Positions 16,419-27,321 are shown, numbered from the stretch's first letter. The stretch: DNA of 64,000 bases from Enterobacter dykesii (GCF_008364625.2 NZ_CP126604.1:1364001-1428000); one strand, 5' to 3'. Program-made: numbers and translations. The notes: a model not told the origin generated them from the letters alone.

Positions 16419-17957
16419 ATGGTTACATTTGTAGCGCGTAGATGGTTGTTAGCCGCGAGCGTGACGGCAGCCCTGGCCGCTGCCCCCGCGTTCGCTGCCA
16501 AAGATGTGGTGGTCGCCGTCGGCTCCAATTTCACCACGCTCGATCCGTATGACGCCAACGACACGCTCTCTCAGGCGGTGGCGAAATCGTTCTATCAGGG
16601 CCTGTTTGGCCTCGATAAAGAGATGAAGCTCAAAAACGTGCTGGCGGAGGGGTACACCGTGTCCGACGACGGGCTGGTGTATACCATCAAGCTCAGGACC
16701 GGCGTGAAGTTCCAGGACGGAACAGACTTCAATGCGGAGGCGGTGAAGGTTAACCTGGACCGCGCCAGCAATCCGGAAAATAGCCTCAAGCGGTATAACC
16801 TGTATAAAAATATCGCCAGCACCCAGGTGGTCGACCCGGCGACGGTCAAAATCACCCTGAAAGAGCCGTTCTCCGCGTTTATCAATATCCTGGCGCATCC
16901 GGCAACGGCGATGATTTCCCCTGCCGCGCTGAAGAAATACGGCAAGGAGATCGGCTTCCACCCTGTTGGCACCGGTCCTTACGAACTGCTCACCTGGAAC
17001 CAGACCGATTTTGTGAAGGTGAAGAAATTCGCCGGATACTGGCAGCAGGGGCTGCCGAAGCTCGACACCATCACCTGGCGCCCGGTGGTGGACAACAACA
17101 CCCGCGCGGCGATGCTGCAAACCGGCGAGGCGCAGTTTGCCTTCCCGATCCCATATGAGCAGGCCGCCATTTTGCAGAAAAACAGCAAGCTGGAGCTGGT
17201 CGCCAGCCCGTCGATCATGCAGCGCTACATCAGCATGAACGTCACGCAAAAGCCGTTTGATAACCCGAAGGTGCGTGAGGCCATCAACTACGCCATTAAC
17301 CGTCAGGCGCTGGTGAAGGTCGCCTTTGCCGGCTATGCCACCCCGGCGACCGGCGTGCTGCCGCCGGCGATTGCCTATGCGCAAAGCTATCAGCCGTGGC
17401 CGTACGATCCGGCCAAAGCGCGCGAGCTGCTGAAAGAGGCGGGCTTCCCGAACGGCTTCAGCACCACGCTGTGGTCCTCGCATAATCACAGCACCGCCCA
17501 GAAGGTGCTGCAGTTTACCCAGCAGCAGCTGGCGCAGGTGGGTATCAAGGTGCAGGTCACCGCAATGGATGCCGGACAGCGTGCGGCAGAAGTGGAGGGG
17601 AAAGGGCAGAAAGAGAGCGGCGTGCGGATGTTCTACACCGGCTGGACGGCCTCGACCGGTGAAGCCGACTGGGCGCTGTCGCCGCTGTTTGCCTCGCAGA
17701 ACTGGCCGCCAACCCTGTTCAATACCGCGTTTTACAGCAACCCGCAGGTGGACAAAGACCTTGCCGATGCCCTGAAAACCACCAAACCGGAAGAGAAGGC
17801 GCGCCTCTACAAGGACGCGCAGGATATTATCTGGAAAGAGTCACCGTGGGTGCCGCTGGTGGTGGAGAAACTGGTATCAGCCCATAACAAAGCGTTGACC
17901 GGGTTCTACATCATGCCGGACACCGGCTTTAGCTTTGACGATGCGGATTTAAAATAA
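16419..17957 (+). CDS. gsiB: GsiB, periplasmic glutathione-binding protein
   Basis: 512-residue solute-binding protein of the SBP_bac_5 (DppA/OppA) family that captures glutathione in the periplasm and delivers it to GsiCD. The signal peptide spans about residues 1-26 ([18 protein letters not shown], cleavage after AFA). The start at 16419 has CAGGAG upstream. It lies between the ATPase and permease genes, 23 bp after gsiA and 5 bp before gsiC, as in E. coli. Confidence 0.96.
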   Translation: MVTFVARRWLLAASVTAALAAAPAFAAKDVVVAVGSNFTTLDPYDANDTLSQAVAKSFYQGLFGLDKEMKLKNVLAEGYTVSDDGLVYTIKLRTGVKFQDGTDFNAEAVKVNLDRASNPENSLKRYNLYKNIASTQVVDPATVKITLKEPFSAFINILAHPATAMISPAALKKYGKEIGFHPVGTGPYELLTWNQTDFVKVKKFAGYWQQGLPKLDTITWRPVVDNNTRAAMLQTGEAQFAFPIPYEQAAILQKNSKLELVASPSIMQRYISMNVTQKPFDNPKVREAINYAINRQALVKVAFAGYATPATGVLPPAIAYAQSYQPWPYDPAKARELLKEAGFPNGFSTTLWSSHNHSTAQKVLQFTQQQLAQVGIKVQVTAMDAGQRAAEVEGKGQKESGVRMFYTGWTASTGEADWALSPLFASQNWPPTLFNTAFYSNPQVDKDLADALKTTKPEEKARLYKDAQDIIWKESPWVPLVVEKLVSAHNKALTGFYIMPDTGFSFDDADLK

Positions 17958-17962
17958 ACTTC

Positions 17963-18883
17963 ATGCTGAATTATGTTTGTAAACGCCTGCTGGGGCTTAT
18001 TCCGACGCTGCTGATTGTGGCGGTCCTGGTGTTTTTGTTTGTCCATATGCTGCCGGGCGATCCGGCGCGTCTGGTCGCCGGGCCTGAAGCGGATGCCACC
18101 GTTATTGACCTGGTGCGTAAGCAGCTTGGCCTCGACCAGCCGCTGTATATGCAGTTTATCCATTATATCTGTAACGTTCTGCAGGGCGATTTTGGTATTT
18201 CAATGGTGTCGCGCCGTCCGGTGTCGGAGGAGATTGCCAGCCGCTTTATGCCCACGTTCTGGTTAACGATAGCCAGCATGAGCTGGGCGGTGGTGTTTGG
18301 GCTTGGCGCCGGGATTATCGCGGCCGTCTGGCGCAACCGCTGGCCGGACAAGCTCGGCATGGCGCTGGCGGTGACCGGTATCTCCTTCCCGGCGTTCGCG
18401 CTGGGGATGCTGCTGATGCAGATCTTCTCCGTCGAACTGGGCTGGCTGCCGACCGTCGGGGCCGATACCTGGAAGCATTACATCCTGCCTTCCATGACGC
18501 TGGGGGCTGCCGTTTCGGCGGTGATGGCCCGCTTTACCCGCGCCTCGTTCGTTGACGTGCTGAGCGAAGATTATATTCGCACCGCGCGGGCGAAAGGGGT
18601 CAGCGAGAAGTGGGTCATTCTCAAGCACGGATTCCGCAATGCGATGATCCCGGTCGTGACGATGATGGGGCTGCAGTTTGGTTTTCTGCTCGGCGGCTCG
18701 ATCGTCGTGGAAAAGGTCTTCAACTGGCCGGGGCTGGGACGCCTGCTGGTCGATTCCGTCGAGATGCGCGACTACCCGGTGATTCAGGCGGAAGTCCTGC
18801 TTTTCTCGCTGGAATTTATTCTTATCAACTTAGTGGTGGACGTGCTCTACGCTGCCATTAACCCGGCCATCAGGTACAAGTAA
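17963..18883 (+). CDS. gsiC: GsiC, glutathione importer permease
   Basis: 306-residue inner-membrane permease of the DppB/OppB type with six predicted spans. The conserved coupling loop that contacts GsiA is in [18 protein letters not shown] (about residues 197-214). The N-terminus [20 protein letters not shown] is typical of the family. It starts 5 bp after gsiB and is followed one base later by gsiD; together they form the membrane channel. Confidence 0.96.
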   Translation: MLNYVCKRLLGLIPTLLIVAVLVFLFVHMLPGDPARLVAGPEADATVIDLVRKQLGLDQPLYMQFIHYICNVLQGDFGISMVSRRPVSEEIASRFMPTFWLTIASMSWAVVFGLGAGIIAAVWRNRWPDKLGMALAVTGISFPAFALGMLLMQIFSVELGWLPTVGADTWKHYILPSMTLGAAVSAVMARFTRASFVDVLSEDYIRTARAKGVSEKWVILKHGFRNAMIPVVTMMGLQFGFLLGGSIVVEKVFNWPGLGRLLVDSVEMRDYPVIQAEVLLFSLEFILINLVVDVLYAAINPAIRYK

Positions 18884-18884
18884 G

Positions 18885-19796
18885 ATGCGATTGTTGAACT
18901 GGCGACGTCAGGCCGTTTTAAACGCGATGCCGGGGCTAAAACCGGACCACGTCCGCACCCCGTGGTCTGAATTCTGGCGGCGTTTTCGCCGTCAGCCGGT
19001 CGCGATGACGGCGGGGCTGTTTGTGCTGCTGCTGATTGCGGTGGCGGTGATAGCGCCGTGGGTTGCGCCGTTTGATGCGGAAAACTATTTTGACTACGAC
19101 CGTCTGAACGACGGACCGTCGATGCTGCACTGGTTCGGCGTGGACTCCCTCGGGCGCGATATCTTTAGCCGCGTGCTGGTCGGGGCGCAAATCTCGCTTG
19201 CCGCCGGGGTGTTCGCGGTGCTGATCGGCGCGGCCATCGGTACCGTGCTGGGCCTCGTTGCCGGATATTACGAAGGCTGGTGGGACCGCATCATCATGCG
19301 CATCTGCGACGTGCTGTTTGCCTTTCCCGGCATTTTGCTGGCGATTGCCGTGGTGGCGATCATGGGCAGCGGCATGGCGAACGTCATCATTGCGGTCGCG
19401 GTGTTTTCGATTCCGGCGTTCGCGCGCCTGGTGCGTGGTAACACGCTGGTGCTGAAACAGCAGACCTTTATCGAGTCCGCCCGCAGCATGGGGGCCAGCG
19501 ATACCACCATCCTGTTCAGCCATATTCTGCCGGGTACGGTGTCGTCCATCGTGGTCTATTTTACCATGCGTATCGGCGTGTCGATTATCTCGGCGGCCAG
19601 CCTGTCGTTTCTGGGGCTAGGGGCGCAGCCTCCGACGCCGGAGTGGGGCGCGATGCTGAACGAGGCGAGGGCGGATATGGTAATTGCACCACACGTGGCG
19701 ATCTTCCCGAGTCTGGCAATTTTCCTGACCGTGCTGGCGTTTAATCTGCTGGGGGACGGGCTGCGCGACGCGCTGGATCCGAGGATTAAGGGGTAG
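18885..19796 (+). CDS. gsiD: GsiD, glutathione importer permease
   Basis: 303-residue inner-membrane permease of the DppC/OppC type. It has the long cytoplasmic N-terminus ahead of the first span ([20 protein letters not shown]), the [15 protein letters not shown] signature, and the ATPase coupling loop [19 protein letters not shown]. Last gene of iaaA-gsiABCD; a REP element 12 bp further on separates it from the convergent rimO. Confidence 0.96.
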   Translation: MRLLNWRRQAVLNAMPGLKPDHVRTPWSEFWRRFRRQPVAMTAGLFVLLLIAVAVIAPWVAPFDAENYFDYDRLNDGPSMLHWFGVDSLGRDIFSRVLVGAQISLAAGVFAVLIGAAIGTVLGLVAGYYEGWWDRIIMRICDVLFAFPGILLAIAVVAIMGSGMANVIIAVAVFSIPAFARLVRGNTLVLKQQTFIESARSMGASDTTILFSHILPGTVSSIVVYFTMRIGVSIISAASLSFLGLGAQPPTPEWGAMLNEARADMVIAPHVAIFPSLAIFLTVLAFNLLGDGLRDALDPRIKG

Positions 19797-19807
19797 GGCA
19801 GTGAAAT

Positions 19808-19845
19808 GTGCCGGGTGGCGGCGACGCCTTACCCGGCCTACAAAA
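19808..19845. repeat. REP element between gsiD and rimO
   Basis: TGCCGGGTGGCGGCGACGCC followed by TTACCCGGCCTAC matches the enterobacterial REP/BIME consensus. It sits between two convergent 3' ends, a typical site for transcript-end stabilisation. Confidence 0.85.
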
Positions 19846-19859
19846 GCGGAGCGGGGAGA

Positions 19860-21185
19860 TTAAACCCGGCTACCCCACAGGTCATACTCATCCGCGTTTT
19901 CAACCTTCACGCGAATAATATCACCCGGCTTAACGCTGGTTTCGCCGTTCAGGTACACCGCGCCGTCGATTTCTGGGGCGTCCGCCATGCTGCGGCCAAT
20001 TGCGCCTTCTTCGTCCACTTCGTCAACGATGACCATGATCTCGCGGCCCACTTTTTCCTGCAGACGCTCGGCAGAGATTTGCTGCTGCAGCTGCATGAAG
20101 CGGTTCCAGCGCTCTTCTTTCACCTCTTCCGGCACCTGGTCCGCCAGCTCGTTGGCGGTTGCGCCTTCTACCGGGCTGTACTTGAAGCAGCCTACGCGGT
20201 CCAGACGCGCTTCTTTAAGGAAGTCGAGCAGCATCTGGAAGTCTTCTTCGGTTTCACCCGGGAAGCCGACGATGAAGGTGGAGCGCAGGGTCAGTTCCGG
20301 GCAGATTTCACGCCACTGCTTGATGCGCGCCAACTGACGGTCAACGGAGCCAGGACGCTTCATCAGCTTCAGGATTCGCGGGCTAGCGTGCTGCAGCGGG
20401 ATATCCAGGTACGGCAGAATTTTGCCTTCCGCCATCAGCGGGATCACGTCGTCAACGTGCGGGTACGGATAGACGTAGTGCAGGCGCGTCCAGATACCGA
20501 GCTTAGACAGCTGTTCGCACAGGCCGACCATGCTGGTTTTCACCGGCTCGCCGTTGTGGAAACCGGAGCGGTGTTTAACGTCCACGCCGTAGGCCGAGGT
20601 GTCCTGGGAGATGACCAGCAGCTCCTTCACGCCGGCGTCGGCCAGACGTTTAGCTTCCGCCAGCACTTCGCCAATCGGACGGCTCACCAGATCGCCGCGC
20701 ATGGACGGGATGATGCAGAAGGTGCAGCGATGGTTGCAGCCTTCGGAAATTTTTAAGTACGCGTAGTGGCGCGGCGTCAGCTTCACGCCCTGCTCTGGCA
20801 CCAGGCTCAGGAACGGGTTGTGCTTGGGTTTTGGCACGTAGTGATGAACATGTTGCAGCACCTGCTCGTAGCTGTGCGGGCCGGTGATCTCCAGCACCTT
20901 CGGGTGCACTTCGCGGATCTGGTCTTCTTTCGCGCCCAGACAGCCGGTAACAATCACTTTGCCGTTTTCCGTCAGGGCTTCACCGATGGCTTCCAGTGAC
21001 TCCTGAACCGCGCTGTCGATAAAACCGCAGGTGTTCACGATCACCATATCGGCGTTGTCGTAGCTTGGCACCACGTCATAGCCCTCGGTGCGCAGTTCGG
21101 TCAGGATGCGTTCGGAATCCACGAGGTTTTTCGGGCAGCCCAGGGAGACGAAGCCGATTTTCGGCTGGTGCGTAACATTGCTCAT
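19860..21185 (-). CDS. rimO: RimO, ribosomal protein uS12 methylthiotransferase
   Basis: 441-residue radical SAM enzyme that adds a methylthio group to Asp89 of ribosomal protein S12. The N-terminal domain binds one iron-sulfur cluster through Cys in [22 protein letters not shown] and VTGCLGAKE; the radical SAM cluster motif is CNHRCTFC (about residues 151-158); a TRAM domain ends the protein. Length equals E. coli RimO. It is convergent with gsiD and separated from bssR by a 216-bp divergent promoter region. Confidence 0.97.
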   Translation of the reverse strand: MSNVTHQPKIGFVSLGCPKNLVDSERILTELRTEGYDVVPSYDNADMVIVNTCGFIDSAVQESLEAIGEALTENGKVIVTGCLGAKEDQIREVHPKVLEITGPHSYEQVLQHVHHYVPKPKHNPFLSLVPEQGVKLTPRHYAYLKISEGCNHRCTFCIIPSMRGDLVSRPIGEVLAEAKRLADAGVKELLVISQDTSAYGVDVKHRSGFHNGEPVKTSMVGLCEQLSKLGIWTRLHYVYPYPHVDDVIPLMAEGKILPYLDIPLQHASPRILKLMKRPGSVDRQLARIKQWREICPELTLRSTFIVGFPGETEEDFQMLLDFLKEARLDRVGCFKYSPVEGATANELADQVPEEVKEERWNRFMQLQQQISAERLQEKVGREIMVIVDEVDEEGAIGRSMADAPEIDGAVYLNGETSVKPGDIIRVKVENADEYDLWGSRV

Positions 21186-21401
21186 AGGTTAAAAATTCAT
21201 CAATTATGGAGTTATCAGGGCGGGATTTTACAGCGTATCGCGGGGGATTTATACACTCTTTGCAAGGCGGATGCGCCGGGCAGACGTTGTAACATTGTAA
21301 ATAATGTTAATCAGTTAATAAAAATTGATCCCAGGCATTAAACTGTACAAAAAATGAACTTATCCTGATTATGCACAATGGCTGACAGAGGAGGAAAGAG
21401 C

Positions 21402-21785
21402 ATGACCGTTGACAGACTTAAACGCGATCTGCTTAACAAGCTGATCAACGCCCGAATCGACCTGGCCGCGTACCTGCAGTTGAGGAAGGCAAAAGGGTAT
21501 ATGTCAGTCAGCGAAAGCGAACATCTGCGTGATAACCTGTTTGAACTTTGCAATTTCATGCGTGAAAAAGCACCGACCCTGCAGGCGAAATACGGCGAAA
21601 GCGAAGAAATCGCGCTGCGCCGCGCTGCCGAAGTGCTCTCCATTGCAGGGGTGTGTCTGATGAACGGACGCCACGACTGCCCGAACTTTATCGCTGTTAA
21701 CGCGGAGAAGCTTGAAAACTGCCTGACCACGCTTTCTCTATGCATCATGTGCCTGAACGAGCACAAACAGCTTGAACAGCACTGA
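21402..21785 (+). CDS. bssR: BssR, biofilm regulator
   Basis: 127-residue cytoplasmic protein, the same length as E. coli BssR (YliH), a regulator acting through indole and autoinducer-2 signalling in biofilms. The core AAYLQLRKAKGYMSVSES is nearly unchanged, and the C-terminal NAEKLENCL with several cysteines (LSLCIMCL) is conserved. The start at 21402 has GAGGAGG upstream; the longer frame from 21378 has no ribosome-binding site. No known DNA-binding motif is visible. A G/C hairpin follows the stop codon. Confidence 0.92.
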   Translation: MTVDRLKRDLLNKLINARIDLAAYLQLRKAKGYMSVSESEHLRDNLFELCNFMREKAPTLQAKYGESEEIALRRAAEVLSIAGVCLMNGRHDCPNFIAVNAEKLENCLTTLSLCIMCLNEHKQLEQH

Positions 21786-21788
21786 CCC

Positions 21789-21810
21789 AGGGGGAGGCAA
21801 CTCCCCCTTC
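21789..21810 (+). terminator. Hairpin after bssR
   Basis: AGGGGGAG-GCAA-CTCCCCCT, a perfect 8-bp stem with a four-base loop, 4 bp past the stop, followed by TCTGATT; a plausible intrinsic terminator with a poor T tract. Confidence 0.6.
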
Positions 21811-21891
21811 TGATTAAGCTTTTGTAAAAGTGGTAACGCGCCCGGACGCAGTGGCTAATCTTTATGCCATGTGCCGATAAAGGAGCGCGTT

Positions 21892-23010
21892 ATGCCTCGA
21901 TCCTCGCTAATTTCCCTGCCTGCGCTGTTCATGCCGTTTTCGCTTCTTGCTGCCCCGGAGGCGGTCAAGGTCGAGGTGCTGCAAAACAAACTCGATCATC
22001 CCTGGTCTCTGGCGTTTCTGCCGGATAATAACGGGCTGCTGGTGACCCTGAAGGGCGGTCAGCTCAAACGCTGGCAGGCCGGAAAAGGGCTCTCCGATCC
22101 AATTGTCGGCGTGCCGAAGGTCTGGGCAAACGGTCAGGGAGGATTGCTGGACGTGGTCCTCGCCCCGGATTTTGAAAAATCACGCCGCATCTGGCTGAGC
22201 TTCGCTGAAGCCGGGAGTGACGGCAAAGCCGGAACGGCGGTGGGCTATGGCCGCCTGAGCGACGACTATTCCCGCATCGAGGGATTCCAGGTGGTGTTCC
22301 GCCAGATGCCGAAACTCTCCACCGGGAACCATTTTGGCGGGCGGCTGGTGTTCGACGGCAAAGGCTCGCTCTTTATCGGACTTGGCGAGAACAACCAGCG
22401 TCCGACGGCGCAGGACCTGGACAAGCTGCAGGGTAAAGTGGTGCGCCTCACCGAAGACGGAAAAGTGCCGCCGGATAACCCGTTTGTGAATACCCCCGGC
22501 GCACGACCCGAAATCTGGTCTTACGGCATTCGTAACCCGCAGGGGATGGCGATGAATCCCTGGAGCGACGCGCTGTGGCTGAACGAGCACGGCCCGCGCG
22601 GCGGGGATGAGATCAACATCCCGGAGAAAGGAAAGAACTACGGCTGGCCGCTGGCGACGCACGGTATTAACTATAGCGGTCTGAAAATTCCGGAAGCCAA
22701 AGGCGAGCACGTTGAGGGAACCGAAAAACCGCTGTTCGTCTGGAAAGTGTCGCCTGCCGTGAGCGGTATGGCCTTTTACAACAGCGACGTCTTCCCGCAG
22801 TGGAAAAACAAGCTGTTTATCGGCGCGCTGAAGGAAAAGGACGTTATCGTGCTGAGCGTGGAGGGCAATAAGGTCACGGAGGACGGACGAATTCTGGGCG
22901 ACCGGGATAAACGTATTCGCGATGTGCGGGTGGGGCCGGACGGCTATTTATATGTGCTGACCGACGAGACGGACGGGCAGCTGTTAAAAGTCAGCCCGTC
23001 CGGTGCGTAA
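21892..23010 (+). CDS. yliI: YliI, PQQ-dependent aldose sugar dehydrogenase
   Basis: 372-residue periplasmic six-bladed beta-propeller of the soluble glucose/sorbosone dehydrogenase family; the E. coli homologue oxidises aldoses when supplied with PQQ. The signal peptide is about residues 1-21 (LISLPALFMPFSLLAAPEA region). Family motifs include LDHPWSLAFLPD, FGGRLVFDGKGSLFIGLGE, GIRNPQGMA and NEHGPRGGDEIN. The start at 21892 has AAGGAG upstream. I see no PQQ synthesis genes in the window. Its stop codon abuts the convergent gstB stop with no gap. Confidence 0.94.
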   Translation: MPRSSLISLPALFMPFSLLAAPEAVKVEVLQNKLDHPWSLAFLPDNNGLLVTLKGGQLKRWQAGKGLSDPIVGVPKVWANGQGGLLDVVLAPDFEKSRRIWLSFAEAGSDGKAGTAVGYGRLSDDYSRIEGFQVVFRQMPKLSTGNHFGGRLVFDGKGSLFIGLGENNQRPTAQDLDKLQGKVVRLTEDGKVPPDNPFVNTPGARPEIWSYGIRNPQGMAMNPWSDALWLNEHGPRGGDEINIPEKGKNYGWPLATHGINYSGLKIPEAKGEHVEGTEKPLFVWKVSPAVSGMAFYNSDVFPQWKNKLFIGALKEKDVIVLSVEGNKVTEDGRILGDRDKRIRDVRVGPDGYLYVLTDETDGQLLKVSPSGA

Positions 23011-23637
23011 TCAGGTGACCGGGATCATCACCACGTTACGGTACGCCGGGCGATCGCTCAGCTGTTTTAGCCAGCGCTCAAGATGAGGGCGCGGCGTCCA
23101 CTTCAGGCCCATGTTGGTCAGGTTCCAGACGAACGGCGCCACGGCGATATCGCCTGTGCCGAACGCCTCGCCGGAGAACCAGGCGTGCTTCGCCAGCTCG
23201 TCATCCATCATCGCAAACAGGTTTTCGCAGGTATCCTGCGCGGCGTGAATCGCGGGATAATCGCGTTCGGCTTCCGGCGTGCGGATAAGTCCCATCAGGA
23301 TCACGCGGTGGGTCGGGGATAGCGTCTGATTCGCCCAGTCCATCCACTTTTCGCCCTGAGCACGACGGGTCGGGCTTTCCACCCACAGGCGGCCCTGACC
23401 GTACTGGGCGGCGAGGTAGCGGACAATGGTGTTGGACTCCCAAAGCGTCGCGTCTGTTTCATCATCGCGCAGAAGCGGCACCAGGCCGTTCGGGTTCATG
23501 GCCAGATAGTCGGCCTCTTTGTTCACGCCAAACGACATGCCGGCCATGATTTGGTTGTAGGGTAAATCCAGCTCCTCGAGCGTCCAGAGCACTTTCTTAA
23601 CGTTGGTCGAGTTGTTCCTGCCCCAAAGCGTAATCAT
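23011..23637 (-). CDS. gstB: GstB, glutathione S-transferase
   Basis: 208-residue cytoplasmic glutathione S-transferase of the GstB type, which in E. coli acts on bromoacetate and similar electrophiles. It has an N-terminal thioredoxin-like domain with [17 protein letters not shown], a cis-proline in NGLVPLL, the glutathione-binding [12 protein letters not shown], and a helical C-terminal domain ending [17 protein letters not shown]. Its position between yliI and dacC matches E. coli. Confidence 0.95.
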   Translation of the reverse strand: MITLWGRNNSTNVKKVLWTLEELDLPYNQIMAGMSFGVNKEADYLAMNPNGLVPLLRDDETDATLWESNTIVRYLAAQYGQGRLWVESPTRRAQGEKWMDWANQTLSPTHRVILMGLIRTPEAERDYPAIHAAQDTCENLFAMMDDELAKHAWFSGEAFGTGDIAVAPFVWNLTNMGLKWTPRPHLERWLKQLSDRPAYRNVVMIPVT

Positions 23638-23877
23638 ATTTACTCCTGATGAGTTGTGAATCCGGGTCAGCGTTCGCCATGGTGAGATAAACCTAACAAT
23701 TACGCAACAGAAGACAAAAAAATCGTCTGAATCAAAGCGTATATGAATGTTATTGCATAAACTTTAATAACTTTACCCTCGTTGGGTTTCTTTAACCGTT
23801 TTAGTGCGCTATTACTCATCGCTTCTTGCGACACGGTGATGTGACGTAATTTTTGAATGGACACTCGGGTGGCATTT

Positions 23878-25083
23878 ATGACGCGTAAAATGACTTCTCT
23901 GCGCAGCCTTGCGACAGGCTCTGCGCTCCTTTTCCTGTTTGCACCAACTCTCTATGCAGCTGAACAGGCTGCGCCCGAAGCGCCGCCTGTGGATGCGCGC
24001 GCCTGGATCCTGATGGATTATTCCAGCGGTAAAGTGCTGGCGGAAGGGAATGCGGATGAGAAACTCGATCCGGCAAGCCTGACCAAAATCATGACCAGCT
24101 ACGTGGTCGGCCAGGCGCTGAAAGCGGGCAAGATCAAGCTGGACGATATGGTCACCATCGGGAAAGATGCCTGGGCGACCGGCAACCCGGCGCTGCGGGG
24201 CTCTTCGGTGATGTTCCTGAAGCCGGGGGATCAGGTCTCCGTTTCCGATCTGAACAAAGGGGTAATTATTCAGTCGGGAAATGATGCGTGTATCGCGCTG
24301 GCCGATTATGTTGCCGGCAGCCAGGATTCTTTCATTGGCTTGATGAATGGCTACGCGCAGAAACTGGGCTTAACCAACACCACGTTCAAAACGGTTCACG
24401 GTCTGGATTCGCCGGGACAGTTCAGTACCGCGCGCGACATGGCGCTGCTGGGGAAAGCGCTGATCCACGACGTGCCGGATGAATACGCCATCCATAAAGA
24501 GAAAGAGTTTACCTTCAATAAAATCCGCCAGCCGAACCGCAACCGCCTGCTGTGGAGCAGCAATGTTAACGTGGACGGAATGAAAACCGGCACTACGGCG
24601 GGCGCGGGCTATAACCTGGTGGCCTCCGCGACCCAGGGCGACATGCGCCTCATTTCTGTGGTGCTGGGCACCAAAACCGACCGCATTCGCTTTAATGAGT
24701 CAGAAAAACTGCTGACCTGGGGCTTCCGCTTCTATGAAACCGTGACGCCGATTAAACCGGATGCCACGTTCGTCAGCCAGCGCGTCTGGTTTGGTGACAA
24801 GAGCGAAGTGAACCTGGGCGCGGGTGAGGCGGGCTCGGTGACCATTCCGCGCGGTCAGCTGAAAAACCTGAAGGCCAGCTATACCCTGACCGACCCGCAG
24901 CTTACGGCTCCGCTGAAAAAAGGCCAGGTGGTCGGGACGATTGATTTCCAGCTAAACGGGAAGTCGATTGAACAGCGTCCGCTGATTGTAATGGAAGCTG
25001 TGGAAGAGGGCGGCTTCTTCAGCCGGATGTGGGATTTCGTGATGATGAAATTCCACGGGTGGTTCGGCAGCTGGTTCAGCTAA
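23878..25083 (+). CDS. dacC: DacC, D-alanyl-D-alanine carboxypeptidase (PBP6)
   Basis: 401-residue penicillin-binding protein 6 that trims the terminal D-Ala from peptidoglycan pentapeptides. The signal peptide ends at PTLYAAEQ. The serine motif is SLTKIM, followed by SGN in QSGNDACIA and KTG in [10 protein letters not shown]-terminal PBP5-like domain ends in an amphipathic membrane anchor ([15 protein letters not shown]). The start at 23878 ([14 protein letters not shown]) gives the same spacing to the signal core as E. coli DacC; ATG at 23857 is less likely. The 240-bp upstream gap holds only its promoter and nothing else I can recognise. Confidence 0.96.
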   Translation: MTRKMTSLRSLATGSALLFLFAPTLYAAEQAAPEAPPVDARAWILMDYSSGKVLAEGNADEKLDPASLTKIMTSYVVGQALKAGKIKLDDMVTIGKDAWATGNPALRGSSVMFLKPGDQVSVSDLNKGVIIQSGNDACIALADYVAGSQDSFIGLMNGYAQKLGLTNTTFKTVHGLDSPGQFSTARDMALLGKALIHDVPDEYAIHKEKEFTFNKIRQPNRNRLLWSSNVNVDGMKTGTTAGAGYNLVASATQGDMRLISVVLGTKTDRIRFNESEKLLTWGFRFYETVTPIKPDATFVSQRVWFGDKSEVNLGAGEAGSVTIPRGQLKNLKASYTLTDPQLTAPLKKGQVVGTIDFQLNGKSIEQRPLIVMEAVEEGGFFSRMWDFVMMKFHGWFGSWFS

Positions 25084-25096
25084 ACCTTTTGGGTTT

Positions 25097-25141
25097 TCTC
25101 CCTCTCCCTGTGGGAGAGGGGCGGGGTGCGGGCATCAGACC
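25097..25141. repeat. Intergenic palindromic repeat, copy 2 (dacC/deoR)
   Basis: CCCTCTCCC-TGT-GGGAGAGGG then GCGGGGTGCGGGCATCAGACCGC. Shares its tail with the copy at 28762. Located between the convergent 3' ends of dacC and deoR. Confidence 0.85.
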
Positions 25142-25150
25142 GCATCCCTC

Positions 25151-25909
25151 TTAATACATTAACTTCACCTGCTGCGCCTTCGCGTGGGCCACGATCTCGT
25201 CGTCCGGGCGGCAGTCGCTGACGATGGCATCGAACTGCGCCAGCTCGCCCATTCTTGCCGAACGCACCTTGCCAAACTTGCTGTGATCGACCACCAGCAC
25301 ATGGTACTGCGCCGCGCTTAACGCCCAGTGTTTCACCGGCAGCTCTTCCAGGTTAAAGCAGGTCGCACCCTGACGCACGTTGACGCCCGCGGCGGAATAA
25401 AACGCGATATCCGGACATAAATTGCTGAGCGTGTCGTGCAGGTTAAGCGGCTTAAAGATGGCGTTGCTGGCGTGAAACTCGCCGCCGCAGAGGATCACCC
25501 GGCACTCGGGTTTCTCCTGAAGCGCCAGAAAGGTGTTCAGGGAGTAGCACACGGCGGTAAAAGGGATGCTGCTGTCGATAGCTTCGATAATCCACGGCGT
25601 GGTGGTTCCGCAGTCAAAAAACAGCGTCTGGTGCGGCTGTACCAGTGAGGCCGCAAGCCGGGCGGCTTTGCGCTTCTCTTCCACCAGGCGCGTTTTCTGG
25701 TCGCTGATCAGATAATGGCTGGCGCTACGCGGCTCAAGCACAATATATCCGCCCAGCAGCACGACGGGCGCGCTTTCGCTGTTCAGATCCCGACGAATGG
25801 TCATCTCTGAGACGCCGAGGAGGTTGGCGGCTTCCTTAAGATGCAGCTTATCGCTGCGCTTCAGCGCCTGTAGCAGCTGAGCAATGCGGTCATCGCGACG
25901 TGTTTCCAT
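25151..25909 (-). CDS. deoR: DeoR, deoxyribonucleoside operon repressor
   Basis: 252-residue repressor, same length as E. coli DeoR, which controls deoCABD and related nucleoside catabolism genes and is relieved by deoxyribose 5-phosphate. N-terminal winged helix-turn-helix LHLKEAANLLGVSEMTIRRD (about residues 21-40), then the DeoR C-terminal sugar-phosphate sensor with FFDCGTTTPWIIEA. Convergent with dacC; a terminator for the upstream ybjG unit separates the two. Confidence 0.95.
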   Translation of the reverse strand: METRRDDRIAQLLQALKRSDKLHLKEAANLLGVSEMTIRRDLNSESAPVVLLGGYIVLEPRSASHYLISDQKTRLVEEKRKAARLAASLVQPHQTLFFDCGTTTPWIIEAIDSSIPFTAVCYSLNTFLALQEKPECRVILCGGEFHASNAIFKPLNLHDTLSNLCPDIAFYSAAGVNVRQGATCFNLEELPVKHWALSAAQYHVLVVDHSKFGKVRSARMGELAQFDAIVSDCRPDDEIVAHAKAQQVKLMY

Positions 25910-25920
25910 AGTTCCTCGGG

Positions 25921-25952
25921 ATAAAAAAGTGAACCCCCGCAGGGCGGGGGCT
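25921..25952 (-). terminator. Terminator after ybjG
   Basis: On the minus strand GAGCCCCCGC and GCGGGGGTTC pair across a short loop and are followed by ACTTTTTT. Lies between the ybjG stop and the deoR start. Confidence 0.75.
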
Positions 25953-25976
25953 CAAGTGTAACCTGTCAGGTTGGGG

Positions 25977-26585
25977 TTAGTCACGTATCCAGCCTTTGCG
26001 GATCGGGATAGCGAAAATGGCGCGATAGAGCGAAGACAGCGTGCGGTAAAGCGCTTCACCGAAGAGGCTCCACAGGATAGCCGCGCTCACGCAGCCGATC
26101 AGCCCGACCAGGAAACCGCCCACCATATCCAGCGGCCAGTGAACGCCCAGGTAAACGCGAGACCAGGCGATAGCCAGGGCCGCCACAATCAGGACCGCAC
26201 CGGACCACAGGCGATGCCAGAACAGGAAAGCCAGCGCGAAGGTAAAGATCACCGTTCCGTGATCGCTCGGGAACGAGTCATCCGGCGCGTGGTGCAGGAA
26301 GGTATAGCCGACGCGATCGACAAACGGACGATCGTGCGGGAACGCATGGCCGAGAATGTAGCTGACCAGGACGCTTACCCCGAGCGCCATCGCGACTTTA
26401 ATCACCAGCTGGCGCTGCGCCTTCACCTGGCTGCGGGGACCCCACAGCCAGAGAATCGCAGCCAGTGCAGGCACGATACCGATCAGATCTTTTGCCAGGA
26501 AGGTGGCAAAATCGATCGTCCACTCAGGCGAGGCTGGCGTGGCGTTGATCAGATAAAACAGCTGATAATTCAGATTCTCTAACAT
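25977..26585 (-). CDS. ybjG: YbjG, undecaprenyl-pyrophosphate phosphatase (PAP2)
   Basis: 202-residue inner-membrane PAP2-type phosphatase that recycles undecaprenyl pyrophosphate for cell-wall synthesis; overexpression in E. coli raises bacitracin tolerance. Motifs: HDRPFVDRVGY, PSDHG in DSFPSDHGTV, and SRVYLGVHWPLD. The start at 26585 (MLENLNYQLFYLINATP) aligns with E. coli; the 16 extra residues from 26633 overlap the upstream gene. It begins 7 bp after the stop of the other PAP2 gene, so both form an operon. Confidence 0.95.
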   Translation of the reverse strand: MLENLNYQLFYLINATPASPEWTIDFATFLAKDLIGIVPALAAILWLWGPRSQVKAQRQLVIKVAMALGVSVLVSYILGHAFPHDRPFVDRVGYTFLHHAPDDSFPSDHGTVIFTFALAFLFWHRLWSGAVLIVAALAIAWSRVYLGVHWPLDMVGGFLVGLIGCVSAAILWSLFGEALYRTLSSLYRAIFAIPIRKGWIRD

Positions 26586-26592
26586 AGCGTTA

Positions 26593-27321
26593 TCACTCTT
26601 TAGCAAACCGGGTGGAAATAAGTCCGTAGACAACCACCTGAGAAAACCAGACCCACCACCCGGCCCACAGGTTGTGAGAGAAAAAATGCGCCCCGCGCAT
26701 GACCTGGCCGTAGCCCATCGCCAGACCTAACACCACGCCCAGCGCGACGAAGCACCAGGCGAGACGCGGACGCTCGCGCCAGAAGGCAAAAAACAGGCCC
26801 ATCACCATAAAGCCGCTGGAGGCATGACCGCCGGGGAAACAACGCCCCGGACCGCTGTCAGCAGGGACGGCGCTGAACAGGGGATAAGACATAGCCTTAC
26901 CGCCATATTCCACCAGATCCCACGGGCAGCTGTGATGGCTCACGCTTTTCAGCACGCCTACTACCAGCGCGCCAACGCCCATCAGCAGCGCCGCCGTGAC
27001 AAGCCTTGCGTTGCGCTTGTAGGCACCGTAAAACAGCGCTACAGCACCTAAGCCGATGGCGATGTACTTTGCCAGGCGGTGGTTTAGCAGATCCAGCAGG
27101 TGATCCTTCTGCAGCGGAAAGCTCTGCGTGGCCGCGTCATACCAAAAGCCGGTGATCCATCTGTCGAGCGCTTCACTGCGCGATAGCCATGTAAACACCA
27201 CGGCAAGGGCAATCAGTACGAAAAGCTGATAACCATAAAAGCGGGTCGGTAAGCGGTAAAGTCGTTTTGTCTTATTTGTCTGTAAGTTAGACAATTCTGA
27301 ACGGCTGGAGGTGAGTGCCAT
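26593..27321 (-). CDS. Second PAP2-family membrane phosphatase
   Basis: 242-residue inner-membrane protein of the PAP2 superfamily with about six spans. The three motifs are divergent from YbjG: KSVSHHSCPWDL in place of K-x6-RP, CFPGGHASSGF (P-x-GH), and GYGQVMRGAHFFSHNLWAG with the Arg and two His. Such proteins dephosphorylate lipid phosphates or pyrophosphates; which lipid here is unknown. E. coli K-12 has no gene at this place. It is the first gene of a pair with ybjG, with a good -10 (TATGAT) and a PhoP-box-like sequence upstream. A lipid A or undecaprenyl substrate is a reasonable guess, not shown. Confidence 0.85.
   Translation of the reverse strand: MALTSSRSELSNLQTNKTKRLYRLPTRFYGYQLFVLIALAVVFTWLSRSEALDRWITGFWYDAATQSFPLQKDHLLDLLNHRLAKYIAIGLGAVALFYGAYKRNARLVTAALLMGVGALVVGVLKSVSHHSCPWDLVEYGGKAMSYPLFSAVPADSGPGRCFPGGHASSGFMVMGLFFAFWRERPRLAWCFVALGVVLGLAMGYGQVMRGAHFFSHNLWAGWWVWFSQVVVYGLISTRFAKE

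Noticed and set aside
16449..17489. 346-codon open frame on the - strand
   Set aside because: Antisense to gsiB with no features of a protein.
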